DNA of 14,105 nucleotides from UBA4738 sp002413305. Lineage in GTDB: Bacteria > Actinomycetota > UBA4738. A program made the position numbers and the translations under genes. The stretch covers positions 1-14,105 of the forward strand of contig DAIUAM010000059.1 of NCBI GenBank assembly GCA_036847185.1. The letters run 5' to 3'. How positions within the stretch are numbered: the first letter of the stretch is position 1; the number at the start of each line of letters is the position of its first letter. Shown in pieces: positions 4,184 through 12,034 of the stretch. Below the pieces are notes generated by a model. That model saw only the letters and a list, made by a program, of their open reading frames with translations. It had not been told where the DNA came from and made no database searches.

Positions 4184-6312
4184 GTTCCGATATCGTCGGT
4201 GGGAAGCACCGTCCCGGCTCCCACCCCCCACAGCCCGCGCCCGGGCCGAAGCCTTCCTCGCGGAAGAAGCCCGTCAAGCGGCCCGGCTTCTTCCGACGCT
4301 TCTGGTGGGTGCTCGTATCGGTGCCCCTGATCGCCGTCCTCGGGTTCTTCGGGACGATCCTCTACGTGTACTCCCGCACGCCCATCCCCGTCGCGCCCAA
4401 CGGCGCCCAGACCACCTTCCTCTACGACGATCACGGCCATCTGATCACCGCGATCCACGCTGCGGTGAATCGTACGGTGATCGATTCGTCGCAGATCCCG
4501 GACGTCACGAAGCGGGCGGTCATCTCGATCGAGGACAAGAACTTCTACCACGAGGGTGGGGTCAGCTTCGCCGGCATCATCCGGGCCGCGCTGGCCGATG
4601 TCTTCCACCGCGGCGTGGTCCAGGGCGGTTCGACCATCACCCAGCAGTACGTGAAGAACGTCTACACGGGCAGCGAGCGCACCTTCGCCCGGAAGATCAA
4701 GGAAGCCATCATCGCCGAAAAGCTCGCCAAGACGTACAGCAAGGACGAGATCCTCACCAAGTATCTGAACACCGTCTACTTCGGCCATGGTGCCTATGGT
4801 GTCCAGGCCGCTGCGCGCACCTACTGGAGCGTCTCGGCGAAGCGCCTGGACCCCCTGCAGTCCGCGACGCTGGCCGGCCTGATCTCGGCCCCGACCGCCT
4901 ACGACCCGATCCGCCACCCGGACGCCGCGAAGCTCCGGCGCAACATCGTCCTGGCCGACATGGCCCGGCAGGGCTACCTCACCCCGGCGGTCGCGGCGCA
5001 GCTCGAAGCCGAGCCGATCACGGTCCATCCCCAGAAGGTCAGCACCACCTATCCCCACGGCTACTTCGTGCAGTACGTCAGCCAGATCCTGCAGGACCAA
5101 TACGGCGAAGCGCAGACGTTCCAGGGCGGCCTCCGCGTCAAGACCACGCTCGACCTTCCCCTTCAGGTTGCGGCCGAACACGCCGTCGCCGGCCACCTCC
5201 AGAACCCCAGTGACCCCTCCGCCGCCCTCGTGGCCATCGACCCGAGCAGCGGGGCGATCCGGGCGATGGTTGGAGGCATGGACTTCTCGAAGACCCAGAT
5301 CAACCTGGCCACGCAGGCCCACCGCCAGGCGGGGAGCTCCTTCAAACCGTTCACGCTGGCCACGGCGGTTCAGGAGGGCATCTCGCCGAAGTCGATCTGG
5401 AACGGCCCGGCGTCGATCACGATCCCGGACCCCCGCTGCTACACGAACGGCGCGCCCTGGAAGGTGCACAACTACGCGGACGAATCGGCCGGGACGATGT
5501 CGCTCCTCGACGCGACCGCCCATTCCGTCAACACGATCTTCGCCCAATTGGTTGTGCAGGTCGACCCGGCCAGCGTGGCCGCCACGGCGAATCGGGTGGG
5601 GATCCGCTCGGACCTCCAACCGGTCTGTTCGATCACGCTCGGTACCCAACCGGTCACGCCGCTCGAGATGACAGCCGCATACGCGACGTTCGCGGCGAAG
5701 GGGATGCGACACGATCCGGCGGCAGTGGCCAGCGTCAAGAACTCGGATCAGAAGGCGCTCGACGTCCAGCCGAACCCCGGCCAGCAGGTGATCTCACAGA
5801 ACGACGCCGCGCTCGTCACCTTCGCCCTCCAGGGCGTTGTCCAGCACGGCACCGGCACCGCGGCGAACATCGGCCGCCCCGTTGCCGGCAAGACCGGCAC
5901 CGCGGAGAACTACGTCGACGCGTGGTTCTGCGGATACACGCCGCAGCTGGCGGCGTGCGTGTGGGTGGGATACCCGAAGAACGAATCGACCCCGATGCGA
6001 AACATCGAAGGCTTCTCCAGCGTGTTCGGCGGTTCGATCCCTGCGGGCATCTGGCACGACTTCATGGCTGCCGCCATGGCGAAGGTCCCCGTCGTGAACT
6101 TCCCGACCCCGGACTTCTCCGGGCTGAACACCCAGCCCCACGGATCGGTCACCCCGACCCCGTCGCCCTCGCCGAGCCCGAGCCCGTCGCCCTCCCCGAG
6201 CCCGAGCCCGTCGCCCTCCCCGAGCCCCAGCCCGTCGCCCTCCCCTAGCCCCAGCCCGAGTCCCTCGGCCAGCGTCCAGCCGTCCGCGGTGCCTTCCCGC
6301 CGCTCCGGCTGA
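4180..6312 (+). CDS. Class A bifunctional penicillin-binding protein (glycosyltransferase/transpeptidase)
   Basis: This 710-residue protein polymerises lipid II and cross-links peptidoglycan outside the membrane. A basic cytoplasmic N-terminus (1-40) precedes one membrane helix (FWWVLVSVPLIAVLGFFGTI, 41-60). The GT51 domain carries Glu118 in ISIEDKNFYHEGG and GGSTITQQ (149-156). The transpeptidase domain has SxxK at Ser386-Lys389 (GSSFKPF), SxN at 449-451 (HSVN) and KTG at 571-573 (AGKTGTAEN). All catalytic motifs are intact. The C-terminus from 660 is a Ser-Pro repeat, commonly a wall-spanning or flexible tail, and there are no PASTA domains. The GTG start follows a -10 box by 9 nt. It is the homologue of mycobacterial ponA1 by order and domains. 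It is convergent with the sensor kinase, 27 bp away. Confidence 0.95.
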   Translation: MSSDIVGGKHRPGSHPPQPAPGPKPSSRKKPVKRPGFFRRFWWVLVSVPLIAVLGFFGTILYVYSRTPIPVAPNGAQTTFLYDDHGHLITAIHAAVNRTVIDSSQIPDVTKRAVISIEDKNFYHEGGVSFAGIIRAALADVFHRGVVQGGSTITQQYVKNVYTGSERTFARKIKEAIIAEKLAKTYSKDEILTKYLNTVYFGHGAYGVQAAARTYWSVSAKRLDPLQSATLAGLISAPTAYDPIRHPDAAKLRRNIVLADMARQGYLTPAVAAQLEAEPITVHPQKVSTTYPHGYFVQYVSQILQDQYGEAQTFQGGLRVKTTLDLPLQVAAEHAVAGHLQNPSDPSAALVAIDPSSGAIRAMVGGMDFSKTQINLATQAHRQAGSSFKPFTLATAVQEGISPKSIWNGPASITIPDPRCYTNGAPWKVHNYADESAGTMSLLDATAHSVNTIFAQLVVQVDPASVAATANRVGIRSDLQPVCSITLGTQPVTPLEMTAAYATFAAKGMRHDPAAVASVKNSDQKALDVQPNPGQQVISQNDAALVTFALQGVVQHGTGTAANIGRPVAGKTGTAENYVDAWFCGYTPQLAACVWVGYPKNESTPMRNIEGFSSVFGGSIPAGIWHDFMAAAMAKVPVVNFPTPDFSGLNTQPHGSVTPTPSPSPSPSPSPSPSPSPSPSPSPSPSPSPSPSPSPSASVQPSAVPSRRSG
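6163..6258 (+). repeat. Four tandem 24-bp repeats encoding the Ser-Pro tail of the PBP
   Basis: Units start at 6163, 6187, 6211 and 6235. Each is a variant of TCGCCCTC-SCCGAGCC-C-AGCCCG coding for SPSPSPSP. Differences between copies are mostly third-position changes (CCG/CCC/CCT). As 24 is a multiple of 3, unit gain or loss changes tail length without breaking the frame. Short-read assembly could miscount the copies. Confidence 0.85.
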
Positions 6313-6339
6313 CCCTGGGCGCCGAGGAGGAGCGGCCGC

Positions 6340-8484
6340 TCAGGTCCCGGAGACCGCCGCGAGCACGTCGAACGGGAGCGACGCCGTCACGGTCGTGCCA
6401 TCCCCCGGCTGGCTCCGTATCGTGAACGTCCCTCCCGCCAGTTCGGCCCGCTCCCGCATCGACGCGAGCCCGACCTTCCCCGCCCGCAGGAAGTCGCGCG
6501 CCTCGAGCGGGTCGAATCCCCGTCCATCGTCGGTCACCTCGACGAGCAGCGTTCCCGACAAGGCCTCGATCCGGATGTCCACCCGGGTGGCGCCGGCGTG
6601 CTTGCCGATGTTCGACAGCGACTCCTGGACCACGCGGTAAGCCAGCGTCTCGGTGTCGGTCGGGACGGGAGAGCTCGGCAGCGCCGTCACCGTCACCGGG
6701 ACGTGCATCTCGCGCTGCAGCCGCGAGCACAGATCCCGGACCGCCGGGACCAGCCCCCGTTGCTCGAGCACCGGCGGTCGGAGGTCGCTCATGGTCCGCC
6801 GGAGGTTCATGGCCTCGTCGGACAGTTCGCCGGACACGATGCCCAGCATCTCCCGGGCACGTTCGACCTCTTCCTGTTCGAGCATCATCCGGATGGCCTC
6901 CAGGGACAGCCCGGCCGCGGAGATCCCCTGGATCGGTCCGTCGTGCAGGTCGCGCGCGATGCGGTTGCGCTCGGCCTCGATCGCCGCATTCGAACGCTTC
7001 AGCAGGCGGGTGCGGTCCTCGTCCCGGTCCTGCAGGAACTGGAAGAGCGTCCGGATGGTCTGCTCGGCGAGCTTGTTCGACGTCACGTCGCGGATCAGCA
7101 GCAGCGTGCCCGGCGGCGAGGTCGGGATGACGGAGGAGCTGGCCTCCAGATACCTTGTGTCCGTCCCGCCGGTAATCACGGCTGAGCCCGATTCCGGCAG
7201 CGACAGCAGCGAGTCGGCGCCCGGCGACGCCCCCGCCACCTCTTCCCACGGACGACCGAGAAGATCCACCATTGCCACGCCGATCATCCGGCTGAACGCG
7301 TCGTTCGCCCGGATGATCGTCCGAGACGCGTCCAGCTCGACCACCCCGTCCACCGCCGCGTCCAGCAGCAGCCGGTGCCGGGCCTCCGAGCTCGAAACGG
7401 TCTCGCTGGCGGACCGGAGACGCGTCAGAGCAGCCTCCCGCGCCGCCAGCGCACCCTCCAGCTTCCTGGCGAAGCGCACGATCTCGAACTGGCTGGTCAG
7501 CATGCGAACCCCGACGGCGCCGAACACGATGACCGCGAGGATCGTCGCATCGCGTGGGTCGAGCCTGACATCCGGCGCAGCGAGGATCAGCGCGAGCATC
7601 CCGCACGCGCCGCACAGCGTGAGTGCGAGCAGCGCGGGCCGGAATCGCCACATCGTCCGGGGGTGCCGGGGCGGACCCTGGTTCAGACGGGACTCGACCG
7701 CCAGGATCGCGGACACCCCGAGCAGGGCCGCCGCAGCGACCGTCTCGGCGATGACCAGGGCCCCGGTCGGCCGTGCCCCGCTGTCCGCGAAGCCCACCCC
7801 GAACGCGGCGACCCCCAGAGCGAAGGCGCAGGCGCACAGGGTCGCGTGCACCCTCGTCGGTACCCAGATCGTGAGCACGCCCCACCCGGCCACCACCACG
7901 ACGCCCGCCAGGACGAGCCCGACGGAGCCCGCGATCCGGGGCGCGCTGACGGACCAGGGGTCGAAGCGCCTGAACTGCAGGTACAGGGCGGCGCCGGTCA
8001 CCACGGCCACCAGCGCCACATCCGAGACGACTTCGGACCGGCCGTGCCGGAGATGCTCGCGGAACTCGACACCGAGGACGACGAGGAATGCCACGATGAG
8101 GATGCCGATGATCGCGGTGGCGAAGTCTCTCCCGGGCGCCTGTGCGCGGATGTCGCCCTGGACCCATGCCGCCAGCTCCAGGGCGCCGACCCCACCCACG
8201 GCCCGCGCGAACCATTTCGTCCCGCTCCAGGCGTTCGCCCGCCGGGCCACCGACCAGAGGACCACCACTGAAGGGATGACGGCCGAGAAGAGCGCCGCGC
8301 CCGCCGCCGCGGTTCGGGAGCCCTCGTCGGACATGGAGAACGCCCCCACGGCGAACAGGCCCACCATGGCAGCACACGTGATTAGGAAGACGATCGAGGG
8401 GAGCTCACCCGGCTCGGACAGCCGGAGCCGGACGCGCCGCCGCCGGCCCCCGAGGTCCGCTGTGGATGGGAGCGAAGACTGCAT
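6340..8484 (-). CDS. Multi-spanning membrane sensor histidine kinase with PAS domain (NarL/DesK type)
   Basis: The protein is 714 residues. About ten hydrophobic segments lie between residues 28 and 330, among them SIVFLITCAAMVGLFAVGAF and FATAIIGILIVAFLVVLGV. They form a large membrane sensor of unknown ligand. A short coiled segment then leads to a PAS domain (about 366-470, DAAVDGVVELDASRTIIRAND). The HisKA_3 helix has phospho-acceptor His514 in ARDLHDGPIQG. The ATPase domain has its N box at 620-625 (QESLSN), DDGRGFD (652-658) and GLASMRERAELAGG. The cognate regulator is upstream on the same strand, 192 bp away; that gap shows no gene or clear terminator. The stimulus cannot be told from sequence. 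Confidence 0.93.
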   Translation of the reverse strand: MQSSLPSTADLGGRRRRVRLRLSEPGELPSIVFLITCAAMVGLFAVGAFSMSDEGSRTAAAGAALFSAVIPSVVVLWSVARRANAWSGTKWFARAVGGVGALELAAWVQGDIRAQAPGRDFATAIIGILIVAFLVVLGVEFREHLRHGRSEVVSDVALVAVVTGAALYLQFRRFDPWSVSAPRIAGSVGLVLAGVVVVAGWGVLTIWVPTRVHATLCACAFALGVAAFGVGFADSGARPTGALVIAETVAAAALLGVSAILAVESRLNQGPPRHPRTMWRFRPALLALTLCGACGMLALILAAPDVRLDPRDATILAVIVFGAVGVRMLTSQFEIVRFARKLEGALAAREAALTRLRSASETVSSSEARHRLLLDAAVDGVVELDASRTIIRANDAFSRMIGVAMVDLLGRPWEEVAGASPGADSLLSLPESGSAVITGGTDTRYLEASSSVIPTSPPGTLLLIRDVTSNKLAEQTIRTLFQFLQDRDEDRTRLLKRSNAAIEAERNRIARDLHDGPIQGISAAGLSLEAIRMMLEQEEVERAREMLGIVSGELSDEAMNLRRTMSDLRPPVLEQRGLVPAVRDLCSRLQREMHVPVTVTALPSSPVPTDTETLAYRVVQESLSNIGKHAGATRVDIRIEALSGTLLVEVTDDGRGFDPLEARDFLRAGKVGLASMRERAELAGGTFTIRSQPGDGTTVTASLPFDVLAAVSGT

Positions 8485-8676
8485 CGTCTTAGCTATCGGC
8501 GGGTCGCGAAGGACGGGTGAGCCCTTCGGAAGGGAAGCTCGATGGGGATGGATGGATGGCCACGCGACGGGCTCCGTCCGGTGCTCCGGTTGACTCCGAG
8601 GACGGCGGCCGTTGGGCGGGCTGCTGCCGCACAGGGGGATCGGTGGCTCCGGTTCGATTGGGTGGTGAGGACTCGG

Positions 8677-9333
8677 TTACTCGATGAGGTGCCGGCGGAG
8701 CGCTTCGGCCACGGCCGCCGTACGGTCCGACGCCCCGAGCTTCTCGAAGATGTGCTCGAGGTGTGTCTTGACGGTGTCCGGGGAGATGAAGAGCTGCTCG
8801 GCGATGTCCTTGTTCGTGTGCCCGAACGCCAGCAGCTGAAGGACCTCGACTTCCCGGGCGGTCAGCGTCTCGGCCTTGCGGTCGCGATCCTTCGCCTGCG
8901 TCAGCTCGTCGGCTAGCGCCACCACCAGCTGCGGGTCGATCACCATGTTCCCGCCGGCGACCAGTCGCACGGTCTGGATCAGGTGTTCGGCGTCGCGAGC
9001 CTTGAGGACGTAGCCGCGCGCGCCCGCCCGGACGGCTTCGACCACGAACTGCCGGTCGTCGTAGGCGGTGAGCATGATGACGCCGATGGAGGGGTGCGAC
9101 TGCTTGATCCGGCGCGCTGCCTCCAGGCCGTCCATCTCCGGCATCCGGATGTCGAGCAGGACCACGTCCGGCTCGCCGCTGCCGTTGTCGAGCATTGCGA
9201 GGACCTCACGTCCGTTCGAGGCTTCGCCAACGACCTCGATGTCTCCACCCATCTCGAGGTACCGGCGAAGCCCTTGCCGAACGAGCGAGTGGTCATCCGC
9301 GATGACTACCTTGATCGCCATGTCTTTATCCAT
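8677..9333 (-). CDS. NarL/FixJ-family response regulator
   Basis: The protein is 218 residues. The receiver domain (7-125) has the acidic pair Asp13/Asp14 in IADDHS, phospho-acceptor Asp61 in VVLLDIRMPEMDG, Thr89 in MLTAYDD and Lys111 in YVLKA. The LuxR-type HTH (154-218) reads LTAREVEVLQLLAFGHTNKD and on to TVKTHLEHIFEKLG. It is a DNA-binding transcription factor switched by the kinase encoded just downstream. ATG 9333 has GAGG about 12 nt upstream. Met5 (ATG 9321, MAIKVVIADD) fits family N-termini equally well and may be the true start. Target genes are unknown; autoregulation is usual in the family. Confidence 0.95.
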   Translation of the reverse strand: MDKDMAIKVVIADDHSLVRQGLRRYLEMGGDIEVVGEASNGREVLAMLDNGSGEPDVVLLDIRMPEMDGLEAARRIKQSHPSIGVIMLTAYDDRQFVVEAVRAGARGYVLKARDAEHLIQTVRLVAGGNMVIDPQLVVALADELTQAKDRDRKAETLTAREVEVLQLLAFGHTNKDIAEQLFISPDTVKTHLEHIFEKLGASDRTAAVAEALRRHLIE

Positions 9334-9369
9334 CGGCGCGAGCCGCCTCTACCTAAAGCGCCTGACCAC

Positions 9370-9375
9370 ATTCTA
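9370..9375 (-). promoter_or_regulatory. Possible -10 box for the two-component operon
   Basis: TAGAAT on the minus strand (9375 to 9370) would give a leader of about 30 nt before ATG 9333. No -35 match is found at the proper distance, so the call is tentative. Confidence 0.3.
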
Positions 9376-9377
9376 GA

Positions 9378-9398
9378 GGCGGGGGATGCATTCCCGCC
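9378..9398 (-). terminator. Possible hairpin between the exonuclease gene and the response regulator
   Basis: GGCGGG (9378-9383) pairs with CCCGCC (9393-9398), extended by two G-T pairs around the loop ATGCA. It lies downstream of the exonuclease stop and upstream of the regulator start on the same strand. There is no T tract, so it could be a terminator or an operator. Confidence 0.3.
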
Positions 9399-9471
9399 AT
9401 TCGGCCCAGTGGGTAATCGGCCGCGCATGGCGTGTCAGCCCGCCGAGAGGCCTAGACGCCGGGTATCCCCC

Positions 9472-10062
9472 TCAGGGTCGGCCCGCGCGGAGGAGGGTTC
9501 GAACCGCCGGGTCCCGATCCGGCCAGAGACGGGCGGTCAGGACGAGGAACAGCTGGGCGGTAGTGAACGCGTCGTCCAGCGCGTCGTGGGGCCGTTCGAC
9601 GGGGATCCCGGCGGCTCGGGCCGTCGCCTGGAGGGTGCGGCGGGCAGGGCCGGCGCTCCCCGCGGCTCTGTCCGGGGCCCCTCGCTCGGCAAGCCGAAGG
9701 ACGTCGATCGTCCGACGCCGCCACCAGGCCGGGCTTCCGCCGAAGGTCCGCCGCAGGAAGTGGAGCTCGATCGTCCCGGCCCACGTGAGCAGGAACCGAC
9801 CGGCCAGGCCTTCGCGGAGCTCACCGGCCACCTCGGCCATGGAGGGAGCGGCGGCAAGGTCGATCGGGCGGAGCTCGTGGATCCGGATCGAGGCGTGCGA
9901 AAGGGGCACGTCGGGCGCGACCTCCCGGTACACCGCGCCGGAGGCGTCTACCCGCCCGTCCCGGACCGGGATCAGGCCGAAGGACACGATCGCGTCCCGA
10001 CGAAGGTCCAGGCCGGTGGTCTCGAAGTCGAGGGCGGCGAACGACGCGTCCCGCCACTGCAC
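9472..10062 (-). CDS. DEDDh 3'-5' exonuclease (DnaQ-like), N-terminus possibly cut by an assembly gap
   Basis: In 196 residues the Exo I motif is Asp12/Glu14 in AALDFETTGLD. Exo III is His159 to Asp164 in ERPHDALDDAF. In Exo II the usual Asp is replaced by Glu99 (LLTWAGTIELHFL). The fold is that of stand-alone polymerase III epsilon-like exonucleases that trim DNA or RNA 3' ends. It follows the cNMP/CBS/DUF294 gene, a pairing I know from many bacteria, where the two often sit beside a solute symporter; a shared role there is not understood. The GTG start at 10062 lies only 15 bp from poly-G and an N gap, and relatives often have extra N-terminal residues. The true start may be inside or beyond the gap. 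Confidence 0.8.
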   Translation of the reverse strand: MQWRDASFAALDFETTGLDLRRDAIVSFGLIPVRDGRVDASGAVYREVAPDVPLSHASIRIHELRPIDLAAAPSMAEVAGELREGLAGRFLLTWAGTIELHFLRRTFGGSPAWWRRRTIDVLRLAERGAPDRAAGSAGPARRTLQATARAAGIPVERPHDALDDAFTTAQLFLVLTARLWPDRDPAVRTLLRAGRP

Positions 10063-10076
10063 GCGGCGGTCGCGGC

Positions 10077-10103
10077 GGGGGGGGGCGGGGGGGNNNNNNN
10101 NNN
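10077..10103. other. Poly-G tract and ten-N assembly gap
   Basis: Nine Gs, one C and seven Gs (10077-10093) run directly into ten Ns (10094-10103). This is a scaffold join of uncertain true length. The poly-G is best read as a contig-end artefact of short-read sequencing. Nothing should be inferred from the distance between the genes on either side. Confidence 0.9.
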
Positions 10104-10140
10104 GGCCGGCGACCCGTGACCGCGTGGCCGGACCGCAGCC

Positions 10141-11973
10141 TCACCACGCGCCCACGTCCACGGCGAGTGCCTGCTGCTCGGCGGCGATGATCGAGAACGC
10201 CTCCTTCAGCCCGCGGCGGGCGATGGGGCCGAGCCCTTTCGGGTCCACGAAGTCGTCCGGCGCCTCTGCGGTCCGAACCTGTCGGGCCTGGTGCTCGAGC
10301 CGGATCCGCCACAGCAGCCGGAACGCCTCGTCGAGCGCCTCCTTGGACTGCTCGGAGATCTGGCCGGCGCCCGCCGCGATGTGCAACCGGTCCAGCGTGC
10401 GCTTCTCGTTCCGCCCGGCCCGGATCGCATAGGCCCGGGCGAGATTGGTGATGATCATGATCCCCCGGTGCTTCACGTCGAGCCTGCCGGCGTGCTCGCC
10501 CTTCGCCTCGACCACCAGGTCGCGGAAGAACCCGGTGGGAGGCCTGTGGTCCAGGGCGCGGTGGGCGAGGTGCCTGAGGAACTGCGGGTAGCGCTCCGGA
10601 GCTTCTGCCACGACCGGGTCCAGCGCTGCCGCCGCGTCCAGCGGGCCGGCCACCCTCCGGTAGTCGAAGACGATCGAGGTCAGGACGCTCCCCTCGACCC
10701 CGGGATCGGCCATCCACCCCCGAAGCGCCCGGCGCCAGCCGTCGAGCGAACGGCGAAGGCCCGGCGTGACCGCCATCGCGTCGCCTCGGCACCGGGGGAT
10801 GCCCGCCTCCTCGAGTCCCGCCGTGACCCGCTCGGCCAGCCCGGCGAAGTAGCCGTCCAGCTCGGCGTCGGGCCGGTCGCCGGGGTCGTAGGCCAGGGCG
10901 TGATCCTGGTCAGTGTGCAGAGCCTGTTCGTGGCGGGCCTCGCTGCCGAGCGCCAGCCACGCCCACGGGACCGGGGGCTCACCGATCTCGGCGAACGCGA
11001 GCTCGATCAGCCGGCCGGTCAGCGCGTCGACGACCACGCCGACCACATGACCGACCTCGACCGGGTCGGCGGCTGCGTCGACCAGTTCGCAGACGACCGA
11101 CGGCAGCAGGCGTCCGGCCTCCACGGCCGACTCGACGTCGGGGCTCCGTTCGATCGAGCTCTTCAGGACGAACGGCGACCGGCGCTCCAGGCCCATCAGG
11201 TCGGTGTCGGTGACCACGCCGATCCGCGCGCCCGAGCCGTCCACGACCGGGAAGTGGTGGAAGCCTTCGGCGAGCATGCTGGACAGCACCTCGCCCGCCA
11301 TCGTGTCCCAGGGGACCGTCCGGGCGGGTGCCGTCATCACCTCCCGGACCGGCGTGCCCAGGTCGCGCCGGGCGGCGAGGACCCGGGTCCGAAGGTCGCG
11401 GTCGGTGAGGATGCCGAGCCCGTCCGGGCCGGGCACCAGCAGACAGGACACGCGTTCGTCCGCCATCCGCCGGGCCGCGTCGCGGACGCTGGTCGAACCT
11501 TCGCACGTCACCGGTTCCCTGCGGACGAGCGTCCCAACCGGCCGCCGCCGGAGATCGGTAGCCGGTTCGCCGCTCCGTTCGCCGGCCAGCCTCGACCGGA
11601 TCCGACCCGCCACATAGGACACCCCGCCCGGTGTGCCCAGGACGCGTTCGGCCAGGTCGCGGGGGACGAGATAGCAGAGCGCGTCCTCGTGGGCCCGGAA
11701 CCGCGCCGTGGGCTCGCCTCCCGACACCACGGAGAGGAAGCCGAACGATTCGCCCTCACCCCGAAGGTCGAGCAGCCGGCCGTCCCCGTCCAGCACCTCA
11801 ATCTCCCCGGCCCGGACCCCGTAAAGGTGTTTCGCCGGTTCGCCGGAGGGCTCGAGGATGACGGTCCCCGCCGCGAAGAACTCGACCTGCACTGCGCCGG
11901 CGATGCGCTCGAGCGTCGGCCGGTCGAGCGCGTCGAACGGTGCATGCCTCGCCAGGAACCCCCCGATGTCCAT
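10141..11973 (-). CDS. Cyclic-nucleotide-binding/CBS domain protein with DUF294 nucleotidyltransferase domain
   Basis: The protein is 610 residues with the full domain series. A cNMP-binding cupin-like domain (about 10-115) includes FFAAGTVILEPSGEPAKHLY. A CBS pair (147-265) has HFPVVDGSGARIGVVTDTDL. The GlnD-like DUF294 nucleotidyltransferase domain carries ALGSEARHEQALHTDQDHAL (341-360) with the metal-binding Asp355/Asp357. The DUF294 C-terminal helical domain (about 470-605) reads KHRGIMIITNLARAYAIRAG. By family it is a soluble regulator that senses nucleotides and may modify a partner protein or small molecule; the target is unknown. A -10 box 8 nt before ATG 11973 implies a leaderless message. 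The exonuclease gene follows across the assembly gap. Confidence 0.9.
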   Translation of the reverse strand: MDIGGFLARHAPFDALDRPTLERIAGAVQVEFFAAGTVILEPSGEPAKHLYGVRAGEIEVLDGDGRLLDLRGEGESFGFLSVVSGGEPTARFRAHEDALCYLVPRDLAERVLGTPGGVSYVAGRIRSRLAGERSGEPATDLRRRPVGTLVRREPVTCEGSTSVRDAARRMADERVSCLLVPGPDGLGILTDRDLRTRVLAARRDLGTPVREVMTAPARTVPWDTMAGEVLSSMLAEGFHHFPVVDGSGARIGVVTDTDLMGLERRSPFVLKSSIERSPDVESAVEAGRLLPSVVCELVDAAADPVEVGHVVGVVVDALTGRLIELAFAEIGEPPVPWAWLALGSEARHEQALHTDQDHALAYDPGDRPDAELDGYFAGLAERVTAGLEEAGIPRCRGDAMAVTPGLRRSLDGWRRALRGWMADPGVEGSVLTSIVFDYRRVAGPLDAAAALDPVVAEAPERYPQFLRHLAHRALDHRPPTGFFRDLVVEAKGEHAGRLDVKHRGIMIITNLARAYAIRAGRNEKRTLDRLHIAAGAGQISEQSKEALDEAFRLLWRIRLEHQARQVRTAEAPDDFVDPKGLGPIARRGLKEAFSIIAAEQQALAVDVGAW

Positions 11974-11981
11974 GGCTCTTG

Positions 11982-11987
11982 AGATTA
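11982..11987 (-). promoter_or_regulatory. -10 box for the cNMP/CBS/DUF294 gene
   Basis: TAATCT on the minus strand (11987 to 11982) lies 8 nt before the ATG at 11973. This is the same near-leaderless spacing seen at four other starts in the window. It makes this gene the head of its own transcript, separate from the permease gene upstream. Confidence 0.5.
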
Positions 11988-12034
11988 CCCGCGGCCACCC
12001 GGACGAAAGGGAGAGCCTTGCGGACCCGCGGGTC

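Noticed and set aside
4081..5712. A 543-codon open frame on the minus strand opposite the PBP gene
   Set aside because: It is an antisense shadow of a clear PBP, rich in Arg, Gly and Val with no domain, as expected from third-position GC bias.
6330..6341. A perfect 12-bp palindrome GAGCGGCCGCTC between the convergent PBP and kinase genes
   Set aside because: A palindrome without a loop makes a poor hairpin and there is no T tract. It overlaps the kinase stop and is likely chance in such GC-rich sequence.
6653..8593. A 646-codon open frame on the plus strand opposite the sensor kinase
   Set aside because: It lies opposite a well recognised kinase and is made mostly of Ser, Arg, Ala and Thr. 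It has no motif and no ribosome site.
10291..11982. A 563-codon plus-strand frame opposite the cNMP/CBS/DUF294 gene
   Set aside because: It is a shadow frame; the minus strand has all the expected domain motifs.
12023..12034. A perfect 12-bp palindrome GACCCGCGGGTC right after the permease stop
   Set aside because: It has no loop and no T tract, so it is not a convincing terminator. It is recorded only as a possible protein site.
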